From positions 186,001 through 250,000 of the forward strand of contig NZ_BDCI01000003.1 of assembly GCF_001613425.1 (NCBI RefSeq): a stretch of 64,000 bases of DNA, given 5' to 3'. This DNA comes from Nocardia vulneris (GTDB lineage Bacteria; Actinomycetota; Actinomycetes; Mycobacteriales; Mycobacteriaceae). The notes below the pieces were generated by a model. That model made no database searches. It worked only from the letters and a program-made list of their open reading frames with translations, and was not told the origin of the DNA. The stretch's first letter is position 1; every line of letters starts with the position of its first letter. A program made the position numbers and the translations under genes. Below are positions 17,171 to 25,877 of this stretch, in pieces.

Positions 17171-17968
17171 TCAGGACAGCAGGTTGCGCGAGCGGCCGAA
17201 CAGCAGCCCGTAGAGCAGCGCGCCGAGCGCGCCACCGACGAGCGGGAAGACCACGAACGCCCAGACCTGGCCCATGGCACCGTCCTGGTAGGGCGCGACG
17301 GCGAGGCTGCGGGCCGGGTTCACCGAGGTGTTGTCCACCGGAATCGAGATCAGGTGGATGACGGCCAGGGTGACGCCGATCGACAGGCCGGCCAGTGGCA
17401 CGTCGGAGAGCTGGTCGGTCGAGGCGAGCACCACGAAGACCAGCAGCGCGGTGAGCATCACTTCGATGATGATCATCGCGGCCATGCCGTAACCGTTCTG
17501 TAGGACCACCTCACCGAGCGGCCCGGTCTGCGCCGACGGGCTGTGCCGTCCCCACCCGTTGGCGCCGAGCCCGGCCACGGCCCGATCGTAGGACGGCAGG
17601 TTCTTCGCCAGCGCGAACAGCACGAGCCCGGCGAGGAATCCACCGATCAACTGCGCGATCCAGTAACCGACCGCGGTGACCGCGCCGATCCGGCCGAGCA
17701 GCAGATGACCGAGGGTCACCGCGGGATTGACGTGGCAGCCGGAGATCGGCCCGATGGCATAGACCAGGAACAGCAGCGTGAGTCCGAAGGCGAGCGCCAC
17801 GCCGAGCGCGCCGACCCGGTCCCCCGCCAGCACCGCCGTTCCGACACCGCCGATCACCAGGACGAAGGTGCCCAGCGCCTCCGCCCCGAATTTCTTGGAT
17901 TCGGGAATCGGCCCTAGTTCGGCGACTTCCTCGACAACTTCTTGAGCCGTTGGAGACATCTGTTCCAC
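17171..17968 (-). CDS. aqpZ: Aquaporin Z-like water channel
   Basis: A 265-residue MIP-family channel with six membrane helices and two pore loops. The NPA motifs are NPA at 81-83 (GCHVNPAVTLGH) and NPA at 217-219 (TSVNPARS). His205 in helix 5 and Arg220 after the second NPA form the narrow selectivity filter of water-specific AqpZ, rather than the wider glycerol-type pore. The first 25 residues are an acidic cytoplasmic extension (QEVVEEVAELGPIPE), which is unusual for AqpZ. Start may be Met1 or Met4. It stands alone, convergent with the PemK-like gene and 85 bases downstream of the transglutaminase gene on the same strand. Confidence 0.93.
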   Translation of the reverse strand: MEQMSPTAQEVVEEVAELGPIPESKKFGAEALGTFVLVIGGVGTAVLAGDRVGALGVALAFGLTLLFLVYAIGPISGCHVNPAVTLGHLLLGRIGAVTAVGYWIAQLIGGFLAGLVLFALAKNLPSYDRAVAGLGANGWGRHSPSAQTGPLGEVVLQNGYGMAAMIIIEVMLTALLVFVVLASTDQLSDVPLAGLSIGVTLAVIHLISIPVDNTSVNPARSLAVAPYQDGAMGQVWAFVVFPLVGGALGALLYGLLFGRSRNLLS

Positions 17969-18053
17969 CTTCCGCGTTCAACGAGTAGCCAGTGCCAACC
18001 GTGGTGCCGCTTCGAAAACAGAGCCGTTCAAGATCAACGGTGTTACCCGGACG

Positions 18054-18896
18054 CTACGCGAGACGAGTGATCTCTACAACGACCTCGAGATCCGTGGAGC
18101 CACCGCCGGAGAAGATGCCTTTCAGCGGGGGCACATCCGCGTAATCGCGACCGACGCCGACCGAGATGTGCTGCTCGCTGATCGCGATGTTGTTGGTCGG
18201 GTCGTAACCCCACCACATCCCGGTCCACGCTTCGATCCAGGCGTGCGACTGTCCCTCCACCGTCACGCCGATCTCGGCGGCCGGGTCGGGGTGCAGATAG
18301 CCGGAGACGTAGCGACTGGGAATGCCCATGCTGCGCAACAGAACCAGGGTCAGGTGCGCGTAATCCTGGCAGACCCCTTGCCGTTCGGTGAAGGCCTGTA
18401 CCGCCGACGTGTGCACGGATGTGGTGCCCGCGAGATAGGTCATTTCTCGATGCGCCCATTCTGCCGCGCGCACAACGGCTTTCGCAGGCGGCAGCCCTTT
18501 GGCCAGCTGGCGGGCGATGCCTGCCAGCTTACGGTCGGCCGGCACGAATACGGTGGGCGCGAGCATTTCGTCGAAGCGGTCGGCGATGTGCCCGGCGCGC
18601 AACTCGTCCCAGTCCAGTTCCTCGGCCGGTCCGGCGAACGGCTCGGTCTCCACCACCGAGGAGCCGGTGACCTCCAATTCGGTGTGCGGAGCGTGCAGGT
18701 CGAATGCGGTGACCGCGGTGCCCCAGTAGTCGGTGTAGCGATAGGAGCGGGTGGAGGGCACGGTTTCCACCCGGTTGAGGATCACGTTCTGCCTGCTGTC
18801 GGCGCGCGGCGTCAGCCTGGCTTCGTTGAACGAGCGCGTCACGGGCGCGTCGTAGACGTAGCCGGTGGTGTGCACCACCCGAATTCGCCAGCTCAT
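18054..18896 (-). CDS. Transglutaminase-like cysteine protease family protein
   Basis: A 280-residue protein of the bacterial transglutaminase-like family with an N-terminal beta domain (WRIRVVHTTGYVYDAPVTRS) and catalytic core. The Cys-His-Asp triad is visible as ERQGVCQDYAHLTL, then QSHAWIEAWT, then GYDPTNN. Homologous to Rv2409c. It is the last gene of a leftward trio and its start overlaps the stop of the alpha-E gene by four bases (ATGA). The trio of transglutaminase, alpha-E protein and circularly permuted ATP-grasp is conserved across many bacteria and is thought to make or cleave a peptide-like or amide-linked compound. The product is not known. Confidence 0.9.
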   Translation of the reverse strand: MSWRIRVVHTTGYVYDAPVTRSFNEARLTPRADSRQNVILNRVETVPSTRSYRYTDYWGTAVTAFDLHAPHTELEVTGSSVVETEPFAGPAEELDWDELRAGHIADRFDEMLAPTVFVPADRKLAGIARQLAKGLPPAKAVVRAAEWAHREMTYLAGTTSVHTSAVQAFTERQGVCQDYAHLTLVLLRSMGIPSRYVSGYLHPDPAAEIGVTVEGQSHAWIEAWTGMWWGYDPTNNIAISEQHISVGVGRDYADVPPLKGIFSGGGSTDLEVVVEITRLA

Positions 18897-19864
18897 AGCT
18901 CCCCCTCGACCTGCACATTGTCGTCTCGACTGCTACGCAGATCGGTCCACGCCACCCACGGGGCCGCATGGAAGTACTGCAATGCGATCGCTTCACTCAC
19001 TTCCCGGCAGGTCTTCTGCAGCGACAGCAGCCGGTTCTGCAAATCCTCCAAAAGCACACCGGGCGGCAGGAATTCGAGCTCGCTGCGCGCCCGGCCGAGT
19101 AGTCGTTGCGCCTCGTGCCGGGCGCCGACGCGACTGCTCGGCCGCTGGTCCAGTTCCGTGAGGCAGGCTTCGGCCACCCGCACCGAGTGGAACACCGAAC
19201 GCGGGAAAAGCCGGTCCAGCAGGATGAATTCGGCCACCAGGTTGGCATCCAGCGCCCCGCGGTGCGTGCGCAGGTAGGTGTCGTGCGCGCCCGCCGAACG
19301 CAGGACGGTCACCCAGGCGGGCGAGGAGGTGCGGTCGCCCGCGCGGGAAAGCAGCAGCCGCACAGTCATGTCCACCCGTTCGATGGAGCGGCCGAGCAGC
19401 AGGAACCGGTAGCCGTCGTCGCGGCTGAGGGTGGAGTCGGACAGTCCGGCGAACATGGCGGCGCGGTCCTGCACGTAGTGGAAGAACTCGTGCGGCCCGA
19501 GACTGCGCGCCGCCTTCTCCGCGACCGCCAGCCCGATGTAGGTGGCGTTCAGACACTCCCACATCTCGCTGGAGGTGACTTCCCTTGCACCCCTGGCATT
19601 CTCGCGAGCGTTGGCGATCGAATCGATGATCGAGCCGCCGTCGTGGCTGAACGCGACCAGGTCGGTGACCGACCAGACGTCCAGGATGCCGTCCGGTGGC
19701 TCGATGCCGAGCACCCGCAGCAGCACCCGCGATGTGCGGTCCGGGTCGACGGTCGCGTCTTCGAGCAGCTGGTGTACCGCGACGTCGAGGATGCGCGCGG
19801 TGTCGTCGGCGCGCTCGACGTATCGTCCGATCCAGTACAGGGATTCCGCGTTGCGTGCCAGCAT
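18893..19864 (-). CDS. Alpha-E domain protein
   Basis: A 323-residue all-helical protein of the alpha-E family (Rv2410c type). It opens with the diagnostic MLARNAESLYWIGRYVERAD, continues with LVAFSHDGGSIIDSIANARE and SLGPHEFFHYVQDR, and ends in an amphipathic helix-rich half. It sits between an ATP-grasp ligase and a transglutaminase-like enzyme and overlaps both genes by one to four bases, so the three are translationally coupled. No catalytic residues are known; it probably acts as an adaptor or tailoring partner of the ligase. Confidence 0.9.
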   Translation of the reverse strand: MLARNAESLYWIGRYVERADDTARILDVAVHQLLEDATVDPDRTSRVLLRVLGIEPPDGILDVWSVTDLVAFSHDGGSIIDSIANARENARGAREVTSSEMWECLNATYIGLAVAEKAARSLGPHEFFHYVQDRAAMFAGLSDSTLSRDDGYRFLLLGRSIERVDMTVRLLLSRAGDRTSSPAWVTVLRSAGAHDTYLRTHRGALDANLVAEFILLDRLFPRSVFHSVRVAEACLTELDQRPSSRVGARHEAQRLLGRARSELEFLPPGVLLEDLQNRLLSLQKTCREVSEAIALQYFHAAPWVAWTDLRSSRDDNVQVEGEL

Positions 19865-21576
19865 CAGGGCCTCACCGACCCTTGCCGCTGCCCCAGCCGC
19901 GATTGCCGCTGTTCCTGTTGTTGTTGCTGCTGTTGCTGATTCGCCTGTGCGGCGGTCAGGTCGCGGCCCACTTCACGCGAATCCGATTGCGGCGGATCGC
20001 TGACCAGTTCCGCGCCCGCGAGTTCCCGATCGGCCGGCGAGTCCCGCCCGGACAGCACCCAGGTGTCCTTGCTGCCGCCGCCCTGGCTCGAATTGACCAC
20101 CAGCGAGCCCTCGGGCAGCGCCACCCGGGTGAGCCCGCCGGGCAATACCCACACCTCGTCACCGTCGTTGACCGCGAAGGGCCGCAGGTCCACATGCCGC
20201 GGCACCAACTCGTTGCCGATCTTGGTCGGCACGGTGGACAACTGCACCACCGGCTGCGCCACCCAGCCGCGCGGGTCCGCCTTGATCCGTCGGCGCGAGG
20301 CCTCCAATTCCCGCGGGGTGGCGTCGGGCCCGATCACGATGCCGTAGCCGCCCGAGCCCTCGACCGGTTTGACCACCAGCTCCGCGATCCGGTCGAGCAC
20401 CTCGTCGCGCTCGTCGTCGAGCCAGCAGCGATAGGTGTCCACGTTGGGCAGCACCGGTTTCTCGTTGAGGTAGTACTCGATGATCGTCGGCACGTAGGCG
20501 TAGATCAGCTTGTCGTCGCCCACCCCGTTGCCCACCGCGCTGGAGATGACGACGTTGCCCGCCCGCGCGGCGTTGAGCAGTCCCGCGACGCCGAGCACCG
20601 AATCCGGCCGGAAATGCATGGGATCGAGGAAGGTGTCGTCGATCCGCCGGTAGATCACGTCGACCTGCCGCTCGCCGGCCGTGGTGCGCATGTAGACGAC
20701 GTTGTCGCGACAGAACAGGTCGCGGCCCTCGACCAGTTCCACGCCCATCTGCCGGGCCAGCAGCGAGTGCTCGAAGTACGCCGAGTTGTACACCCCGGGC
20801 GTCAGCACGACCACCGTCGGATCGGCCTCGTTCGGCGCGGCGGAGGCACGCAGCGCCGCCAGCAGATGCCCGGGATAGTCGCCGACCGCGCGCACCCGAT
20901 GCGAGGAGAACAGATCCGGGAAGACCCGCGCCATGGTGCGCCGGTTCTCCATGACGTACGAAACCCCGGACGGCGACCGCAGATTGTCTTCCAGCACCCG
21001 GAAATCGCCGCGCTCGTCGCGGATGAGGTCGATGCCCGCCACGTGGATGCGCACCCCGTTCGGCGGGATCAGGCCGGCCGCTTCGCGATGGAAGTGCTGG
21101 CACGAGGTGACGAGTCGTTTCGGGATCACCTCGTCGCGCAGGATGTTCTGTTCGCCGTAGACGTCGGCGAGAAACAGTTCGAGGGCGACGACCCGCTGTT
21201 TGATGCCGCGCTCGAGCTTCGCCCACTCGGCCGCCGCGATCACGCGCGGCACCAGATCCAGCGGGAACGGCCGTTCCTGTCCGGACAGCGAGAAGGTGAT
21301 GCCCTGGTCGATGAAGGCCCGGTCCAGGGCGGCCGAGCGCGCCGCCAGATCGGCCACATCGATCGGATCGAGGGCGGCGAACAGGCCCCGATAGGGTTGG
21401 CGGACGCGGCCGGAGCCGTCGAACATCTCGTCGAACGCGGCGGCGAAGCGGCCGGGGCGATAACCCTCGAATAACCCGGCGGAGGCGACCTTGCCGTTTC
21501 CGGCAGCCCGCCCGTTCGTACCGACCGGTTCGGACGCGGCGGGTCGCGCCGAACGTGGCGGAGAGGCGGGAGTCAT
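19864..21576 (-). CDS. Circularly permuted ATP-grasp ligase with Gln-rich tail
   Basis: A 570-residue circularly permuted type-2 ATP-grasp protein (Rv2411c type), predicted to form amide bonds using ATP. Signatures: the N-terminal FDEMFDGSGRVRQPYRGL, ELFLADVYGEQNILRDEVIP, GVRIHVAGIDLIRDERGDFR with the acidic metal ligands, VLEDNLRSPSGVSYVMENR, and the lid VVKPVEGSGGYGIVIGPDA near 410. After the domain, the last ~60 residues are polar and contain a run of eight glutamines around 548-555, absent from the family core. First gene of the coupled trio; its one-base overlap with the alpha-E gene supports co-translation. Confidence 0.9.
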   Translation of the reverse strand: MTPASPPRSARPAASEPVGTNGRAAGNGKVASAGLFEGYRPGRFAAAFDEMFDGSGRVRQPYRGLFAALDPIDVADLAARSAALDRAFIDQGITFSLSGQERPFPLDLVPRVIAAAEWAKLERGIKQRVVALELFLADVYGEQNILRDEVIPKRLVTSCQHFHREAAGLIPPNGVRIHVAGIDLIRDERGDFRVLEDNLRSPSGVSYVMENRRTMARVFPDLFSSHRVRAVGDYPGHLLAALRASAAPNEADPTVVVLTPGVYNSAYFEHSLLARQMGVELVEGRDLFCRDNVVYMRTTAGERQVDVIYRRIDDTFLDPMHFRPDSVLGVAGLLNAARAGNVVISSAVGNGVGDDKLIYAYVPTIIEYYLNEKPVLPNVDTYRCWLDDERDEVLDRIAELVVKPVEGSGGYGIVIGPDATPRELEASRRRIKADPRGWVAQPVVQLSTVPTKIGNELVPRHVDLRPFAVNDGDEVWVLPGGLTRVALPEGSLVVNSSQGGGSKDTWVLSGRDSPADRELAGAELVSDPPQSDSREVGRDLTAAQANQQQQQQQQEQRQSRLGQRQGSVRP

Positions 21577-21843
21577 GCAAAAATCGTGCTACACGCAGCA
21601 GCAATGCTGTGTGAGACACAGGTAAATTTCTCGCATCACTCGTGACCTTCCGGTCAAGCGACACATTTCCACATGCGACCGGTCGGTACGTTTCGCCGGG
21701 GCGACCGGTGCCGATTTCGTGCGCCGGACGGCGGCTGGTACCCTCGACCTTCGGCGTTGCGTTACCCGTTTACCCAGGGTGTGACGCACGCATAGGAACT
21801 TTCCCAGCACATCACTCAGCGACAGGAACACGAGGAAACAGGC

Positions 21844-22104
21844 GTGGCCAACATCAAGTCCCAGTTGAAGCGGATCCGTACCAACGAGGAAGCGCGCAAG
21901 CGTAACCAGTCGGTCAAGTCGGCGCTGCGCACCGCGATCCGCAGCTTCCGGGAGGCCGCTGCGGCCGGCGACAAAGAGAAGGCCGCCGCGCAGCTCCAGT
22001 TCGCGAGCCGCAAGCTCGACAAGGCCGCCTCGAAGGGCGTCATCCACGCCAACCAGGCCGCCAACAAGAAGTCGGCGCTCGCGCTCGCGCTGAACAAGCT
22101 CTGA
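21844..22104 (+). CDS. rpsT: 30S ribosomal protein bS20
   Basis: An 86-residue basic ribosomal protein that binds 16S rRNA in the small subunit. Typical sequence: [20 protein letters not shown], then [11 protein letters not shown] and [17 protein letters not shown]. It starts at GTG with GAGGAAACAGGC upstream, and matches Rv2412 in the conserved backbone. Transcribed alone, divergent from the ATP-grasp gene with a 267-base intergenic region, and closed by a clear intrinsic terminator. Confidence 0.97.
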   Translation: MANIKSQLKRIRTNEEARKRNQSVKSALRTAIRSFREAAAAGDKEKAAAQLQFASRKLDKAASKGVIHANQAANKKSALALALNKL

Positions 22105-22144
22105 TCCACCGGTACCGCTTCCGGTACCGCACATACTGACGCAG

Positions 22145-22176
22145 CCGCCGTGGCCTGGACGACCACGGCGGTTTTT
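22145..22176 (+). terminator. Intrinsic terminator after rpsT
   Basis: Stem CCGCCGTGG (22145-22153), nine-base loop, perfect complement CCACGGCGG (22163-22171), then five T. A textbook rho-independent terminator 40 bases past the rpsT stop. Confidence 0.9.
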
Positions 22177-22274
22177 GTCGTGCCCACGGCCGGACCGGTC
22201 GGCGCGAACTGTTCATCTGCGGGGATTTCGGATCGGCCCACAGCTTGTCAGTGGTTCCAGCTACCATTCGGCGC

Positions 22275-22526
22275 ATGGTTACCGTGTACGCCAATCAGAC
22301 CGTGGTCCGTGCCGAGGATCTGCCGGATGTGATCCGGGCAGCCGAGGTGCTCGGCTTCGGGGTGAAGATCGAGAACGTGATGGTGCCCATCGACGATGAG
22401 GGCAACTACTCGCTGGAGTGGGTCGTCACCAGGGACGAGGAAGTACCGGCCTACGAGGAATGGGACGGCCGCTACGACGACGAGGTGGACGAGGGCGAGG
22501 AGCTAGTGCTCAGCTCGGTCGAATGA
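22275..22526 (+). CDS. Small acidic protein, function unknown
   Basis: An 83-residue protein starting MVTVYANQTVVRAEDLPDVI, with an alternating strand/helix pattern and a very acidic C-terminus (DGRYDDEVDEGEELVLSS). No membrane segment or cysteine. The ATG at 22275 is chosen; a TTG 30 bases earlier is less likely. Its last 24 bases overlap the 3' end of the convergent MmyB-type regulator gene, so the two transcripts are antisense at their ends. I do not recognise the family. Confidence 0.7.
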   Translation: MVTVYANQTVVRAEDLPDVIRAAEVLGFGVKIENVMVPIDDEGNYSLEWVVTRDEEVPAYEEWDGRYDDEVDEGEELVLSSVE

Positions 22527-23378
22527 CCCCGGTGCCGGTGCGGGATCGGCGGCCAGCCGATCCAGCGCCGCCTGCGAATCCTCGTCCGCCGCGCGATAGA
22601 TGACGATGCGCTGGTCCGGATCCTGTACCGGCATCAACACCTCGAAATTGACCACCAACCGACCGACGATCGGGTGCCGCAGCGGTTTGGCGCCGCGGCC
22701 CTGCACCCGGACGTCGTGCCTGGCCCACGCGGCCTCGAACTCACTGCTGTGCGCGATGAACTCCCCGATCAGGTCGCCGAGCGCCTGGTCGTCGGGGTGG
22801 GCCGCCCAGGCCGCCCGCAGATCCGCGATCCCCTCCCGGATGATCCGCTCCCGCTCCACGTAGAAGTCCCGCATGCTCGGCTCCATCAGGCACAGCCACA
22901 TGGTGTTGCGATGCTGAGCGGGCAGCGTGTCGAAGTCGATGATCAGCCGCGCCATCTCCGGATTCCAGGCCAGGATGTCGTAGCGATGGTTGATCAGCAT
23001 CGCGGGCAGCGGCGAAAGATCCGCCACCAGCATGGCCAGCGCCGGTGCGGGCACTGTGCTCGGCTTGCCCGCGTTCGGCTGCCGCTGCTGCGCCAGATCG
23101 AACAGGTAGGCGCGTTCGTCGGCGTTCAGCCGCAGCGCCTGCGCGAGGGCGTCCAGCACATCCGGCGAGGGACGCAGGCCGCGGGCCTGCTCCAGCCGGA
23201 CGATGTAGTCGGTGCTCACCCCGGCCAGCTCGGCGACCTCCTCACGGCGCAGCCCGGGCGTGCGCCGGGCCTGCTTGCGCTGCGGCAGGCCGAGGTCGCC
23301 CGGGGCGAGTCGCTCGCGCCGATCCCGCAGGAAGGCGGCCAGCTCATGGGTTCGATCCGCGTTCACCGTTCCAGTCAT
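22503..23378 (-). CDS. XRE-family regulator with MmyB-like ligand domain
   Basis: A 291-residue transcription factor. The N-terminal helix-turn-helix (about 10-85) has the Streptomyces-type pattern TPGLRREEVAELAGVSTDYI then VRLEQARGLRPS. The rest is an MmyB-like ligand-binding domain (~105-275) with PAMLINHRYDILAWN and WLCLMEPSMRDFY, a PAS-like fold reported to bind fatty-acid-like ligands. It is divergent from an aldo/keto reductase gene with 123 bases between starts. This arrangement is common for these regulators and makes the reductase its likely target. Ligand unknown. Confidence 0.9.
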   Translation of the reverse strand: MTGTVNADRTHELAAFLRDRRERLAPGDLGLPQRKQARRTPGLRREEVAELAGVSTDYIVRLEQARGLRPSPDVLDALAQALRLNADERAYLFDLAQQRQPNAGKPSTVPAPALAMLVADLSPLPAMLINHRYDILAWNPEMARLIIDFDTLPAQHRNTMWLCLMEPSMRDFYVERERIIREGIADLRAAWAAHPDDQALGDLIGEFIAHSSEFEAAWARHDVRVQGRGAKPLRHPIVGRLVVNFEVLMPVQDPDQRIVIYRAADEDSQAALDRLAADPAPAPGSFDRAEH

Positions 23379-23501
23379 CGTCTTTGATAGTACGGCTGAG
23401 TAGGACTGGCCTTCCCAGGAAAAACCTTCCCTTACCGTTGCCGTTGCACCGTTCCAGACTGGCTTTCATCAGTACGGAAGCACCGACAAAAGGAGCTGGC
23501 C

Positions 23502-24572
23502 ATGTCCGGAGCACTCACCCTCGATACCTACCGGCTGCTCGGCCGTTCGGGCCTTCGGGTGTCTCCGCTGTCGCTGGGCACAATGACCTTCGGCGCCGAT
23601 TGGGGTTGGGGCGCCGACCAGGACGAGGCACGCAAGATCTTCGACACCTATGTCGACCGCGGGGGAAACTTCATCGATACCGCGAGCATGTACACCAACG
23701 GCACCGCCGAGCAACTTCTCGGCGAATTCACTGCGAACAACCGTGAAAGCCTGGTGCTGGCAACGAAATACACCATGCTGCGGCGGCCGGGCGACCCCAA
23801 TTCCGGTGGGAACCATCGCAAGAGCATGTTCGCCTCGGTCGAAGCGAGCCTGCGCAAGCTGAACACCGACTACATCGATCTGCTTTACTTGCACGCCTGG
23901 GATTTCCACACGCCGGTCGACGAAATCCTGCGCGGCATGGACGATCTCGTACGTGCGGGCAAGGTGCTCTACGTCGGCATCTCGGATGCGCCCGCCTGGC
24001 AGGTGGCACGCATGCAGACGATCGCCGACCTGCGCGGCTGGTCGCCGCTCATCGCCCTGCAGATCGAATACAACCTGGCCGAGCGGACCGTCGAACGCGA
24101 TCTGATCCCGATGGCAGAAGAGCTGGGGCTCGGCGTGATCCCCTGGTCGCCGCTCGCCAGCGGCGTGCTCACCGGCAAGTACAGCCGGGACGACCTCGCG
24201 CACAACGCCGAAAGCTCGCCGGAGGGCAGCCGCAAAAACGTTGCGGCCGCGCAGGGTTCACTCACCGAACGGACACTCGACATCGCCGACGTGGTCAAGG
24301 ACGTGGCCGGTGAGCTCGGCAGGTCGCCCGCGCAGGTCGCGTTGGCGTGGACGCTGCGCAACCCCGGGGTGACCGCGCCGATCATCGGCGCGCGGACCGC
24401 CACCCAACTGGAGGACAACCTCGGCGCGCTCGACGTCGAATTCGATGCCGGACAGCTGACCCGCCTGGAACAGGTCAGTGCGATCGAACTCGGCTTCCCG
24501 CACGACATGCTGGCCCGGCCGATGACCCGGAATGTGGTGTCCGGCGATCTGAAAATCCAGGCCCGCAGCTGA
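23502..24572 (+). CDS. Aldo/keto reductase
   Basis: A 356-residue NADPH-dependent aldo/keto reductase with a TIM barrel. The catalytic tetrad is recognisable: Asp in NFIDTASMYTNG with the Tyr of the same motif, Lys in VLATKYTMLRR, and His in LLYLHAWDFHTP. The cofactor site near the C-terminus includes PIIGARTATQLEDNLGAL. The ATG at 23502 has AAAGGAG upstream. It is transcribed away from the MmyB-type regulator, which probably controls it. The physiological carbonyl substrate cannot be told from sequence. Confidence 0.93.
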   Translation: MSGALTLDTYRLLGRSGLRVSPLSLGTMTFGADWGWGADQDEARKIFDTYVDRGGNFIDTASMYTNGTAEQLLGEFTANNRESLVLATKYTMLRRPGDPNSGGNHRKSMFASVEASLRKLNTDYIDLLYLHAWDFHTPVDEILRGMDDLVRAGKVLYVGISDAPAWQVARMQTIADLRGWSPLIALQIEYNLAERTVERDLIPMAEELGLGVIPWSPLASGVLTGKYSRDDLAHNAESSPEGSRKNVAAAQGSLTERTLDIADVVKDVAGELGRSPAQVALAWTLRNPGVTAPIIGARTATQLEDNLGALDVEFDAGQLTRLEQVSAIELGFPHDMLARPMTRNVVSGDLKIQARS

Positions 24573-24593
24573 GCAGAGCTGTTGGGGCGCGGC

Positions 24594-25877
24594 TCAGTTC
24601 ACGCAGGGGATGGTGTCACCGGCGATCGCGGCCTGCACCGGCTTGCCGACATCCGGTGCGGGATCGGCGGTTTCGGCGACGCTCGCGCTCCCGAGCGGGG
24701 GTGCCGATTTGAACAGCGCCGTAGCGGGGTCCGGTTCGCCGAAGGCGATCCGGACCTCGCGGCGGATGGCGGCCGGGTCGACGATGTTGACGTCCTGGCC
24801 ATTGATGGAGTCATAGCGCAGGACTGGGAGAGTGCGGAACTCGACGGCCGGGCTGCCCGCGGTGCCGAGGGTGCGCAGGAAATCGGTGACGTTCCAGCCG
24901 TCGGACAGGACGATATCGCGATGCGCGACGTCCATCAGCGCGTTCAGTTTGCGCACGTCGGTGAACGTGCCCGAGCGGCGCAGATCGAGCGCCACCGAGG
25001 TGAGGAACGCCTGCTGGCGATGGGTGCGGTCGAGATCGCCGTTCTCCAGACCGTGCCGCTGACGCACGAAGGCGAGCGACTGCGCCGGATCGAGCCGCTG
25101 GCGCCCGGCCGGGAAATCCGCTCCCGAATACTCGAGGTCCCGCACCGGTTGATTCAGGCACACCTCGACGCCGTCGAGGGTTTCGGCGAGATCGTAGAAG
25201 CCCGCGAGGGTCACCTCGGCGAACCGATCGATCGGCACGCCGGTCAGGTCGCGCACCGCCCGCACGATCGACGCCCGGCCCGCTTCCCGGCCCGCCCGCT
25301 CCAAAGCCTTCTTGTCGGTCATCCCCTGGTCGATCAATTCGTCCTGTACCGCGGCCTTCTTCAAGCCGTACGCTTCCTTGATCTTGGCCTTGGTATAGCC
25401 CGGAATGCCGGACACCGAGACGTAGTCGTCGCGCGGAATCGAAACCGCCACAATCTTTTTCAGGTCCGCCGGGATATGCACCAGGATCAGCGTGTTGGCG
25501 TTGTAGCCGCCTTCTTCGCCGTCGCCCGCGTGCAGTCGATCGAGGATCTCCTTCGGCAAGTCGTTGCCATCTTGGTCTTTCCGGGTATCCAAGCCGATCA
25601 GCAGAACGTTCATATCCCCGGCGAGCGAATGGGGCGCGTCCACGCCCAGCGCCGCCGAGCGGGTGAATCCGCGATCGAACCTGGCCTCCGTCGCCCACCC
25701 GACCGCGGTCCCCGCGAGCATCGCCGTCGACAACCCACCGATGACGATCTTCACCACGATCCGCCCGACCCGGCGAGCCGGTCGCTCATGCGCATTCCGA
25801 ATCGACCGTCGAGGGTGCCGTGCACGAGCCCGCCGGGATTCGTCGACCGGAAGGACCGGTGCCGAGTGTTCATCCAT
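24594..25877 (-). CDS. LytR-CpsA-Psr (LCP) family cell-wall ligase
   Basis: A 427-residue membrane-anchored LCP protein. In mycolata these attach arabinogalactan to peptidoglycan. A basic cytoplasmic head (~1-38) precedes one membrane helix (~40-62). The LCP domain follows: NVLLIGLDTRKDQDGNDLP, ADTL-like NANTLILVHIP, VSIPRDDYVSVSG with the Arg-Asp pair, KAKIKEAYG, and FVRQRHGLENGDLDRTHRQQ. The last ~60 residues form a short tail that may be part of a C-terminal extension. The ATG at 25877 is preferred because the 45 extra residues of the longer frame lack protein character. It lies convergent with the aldo/keto reductase and is not part of the M. tuberculosis order here. Confidence 0.9.
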   Translation of the reverse strand: MDEHSAPVLPVDESRRARARHPRRSIRNAHERPARRVGRIVVKIVIGGLSTAMLAGTAVGWATEARFDRGFTRSAALGVDAPHSLAGDMNVLLIGLDTRKDQDGNDLPKEILDRLHAGDGEEGGYNANTLILVHIPADLKKIVAVSIPRDDYVSVSGIPGYTKAKIKEAYGLKKAAVQDELIDQGMTDKKALERAGREAGRASIVRAVRDLTGVPIDRFAEVTLAGFYDLAETLDGVEVCLNQPVRDLEYSGADFPAGRQRLDPAQSLAFVRQRHGLENGDLDRTHRQQAFLTSVALDLRRSGTFTDVRKLNALMDVAHRDIVLSDGWNVTDFLRTLGTAGSPAVEFRTLPVLRYDSINGQDVNIVDPAAIRREVRIAFGEPDPATALFKSAPPLGSASVAETADPAPDVGKPVQAAIAGDTIPCVN

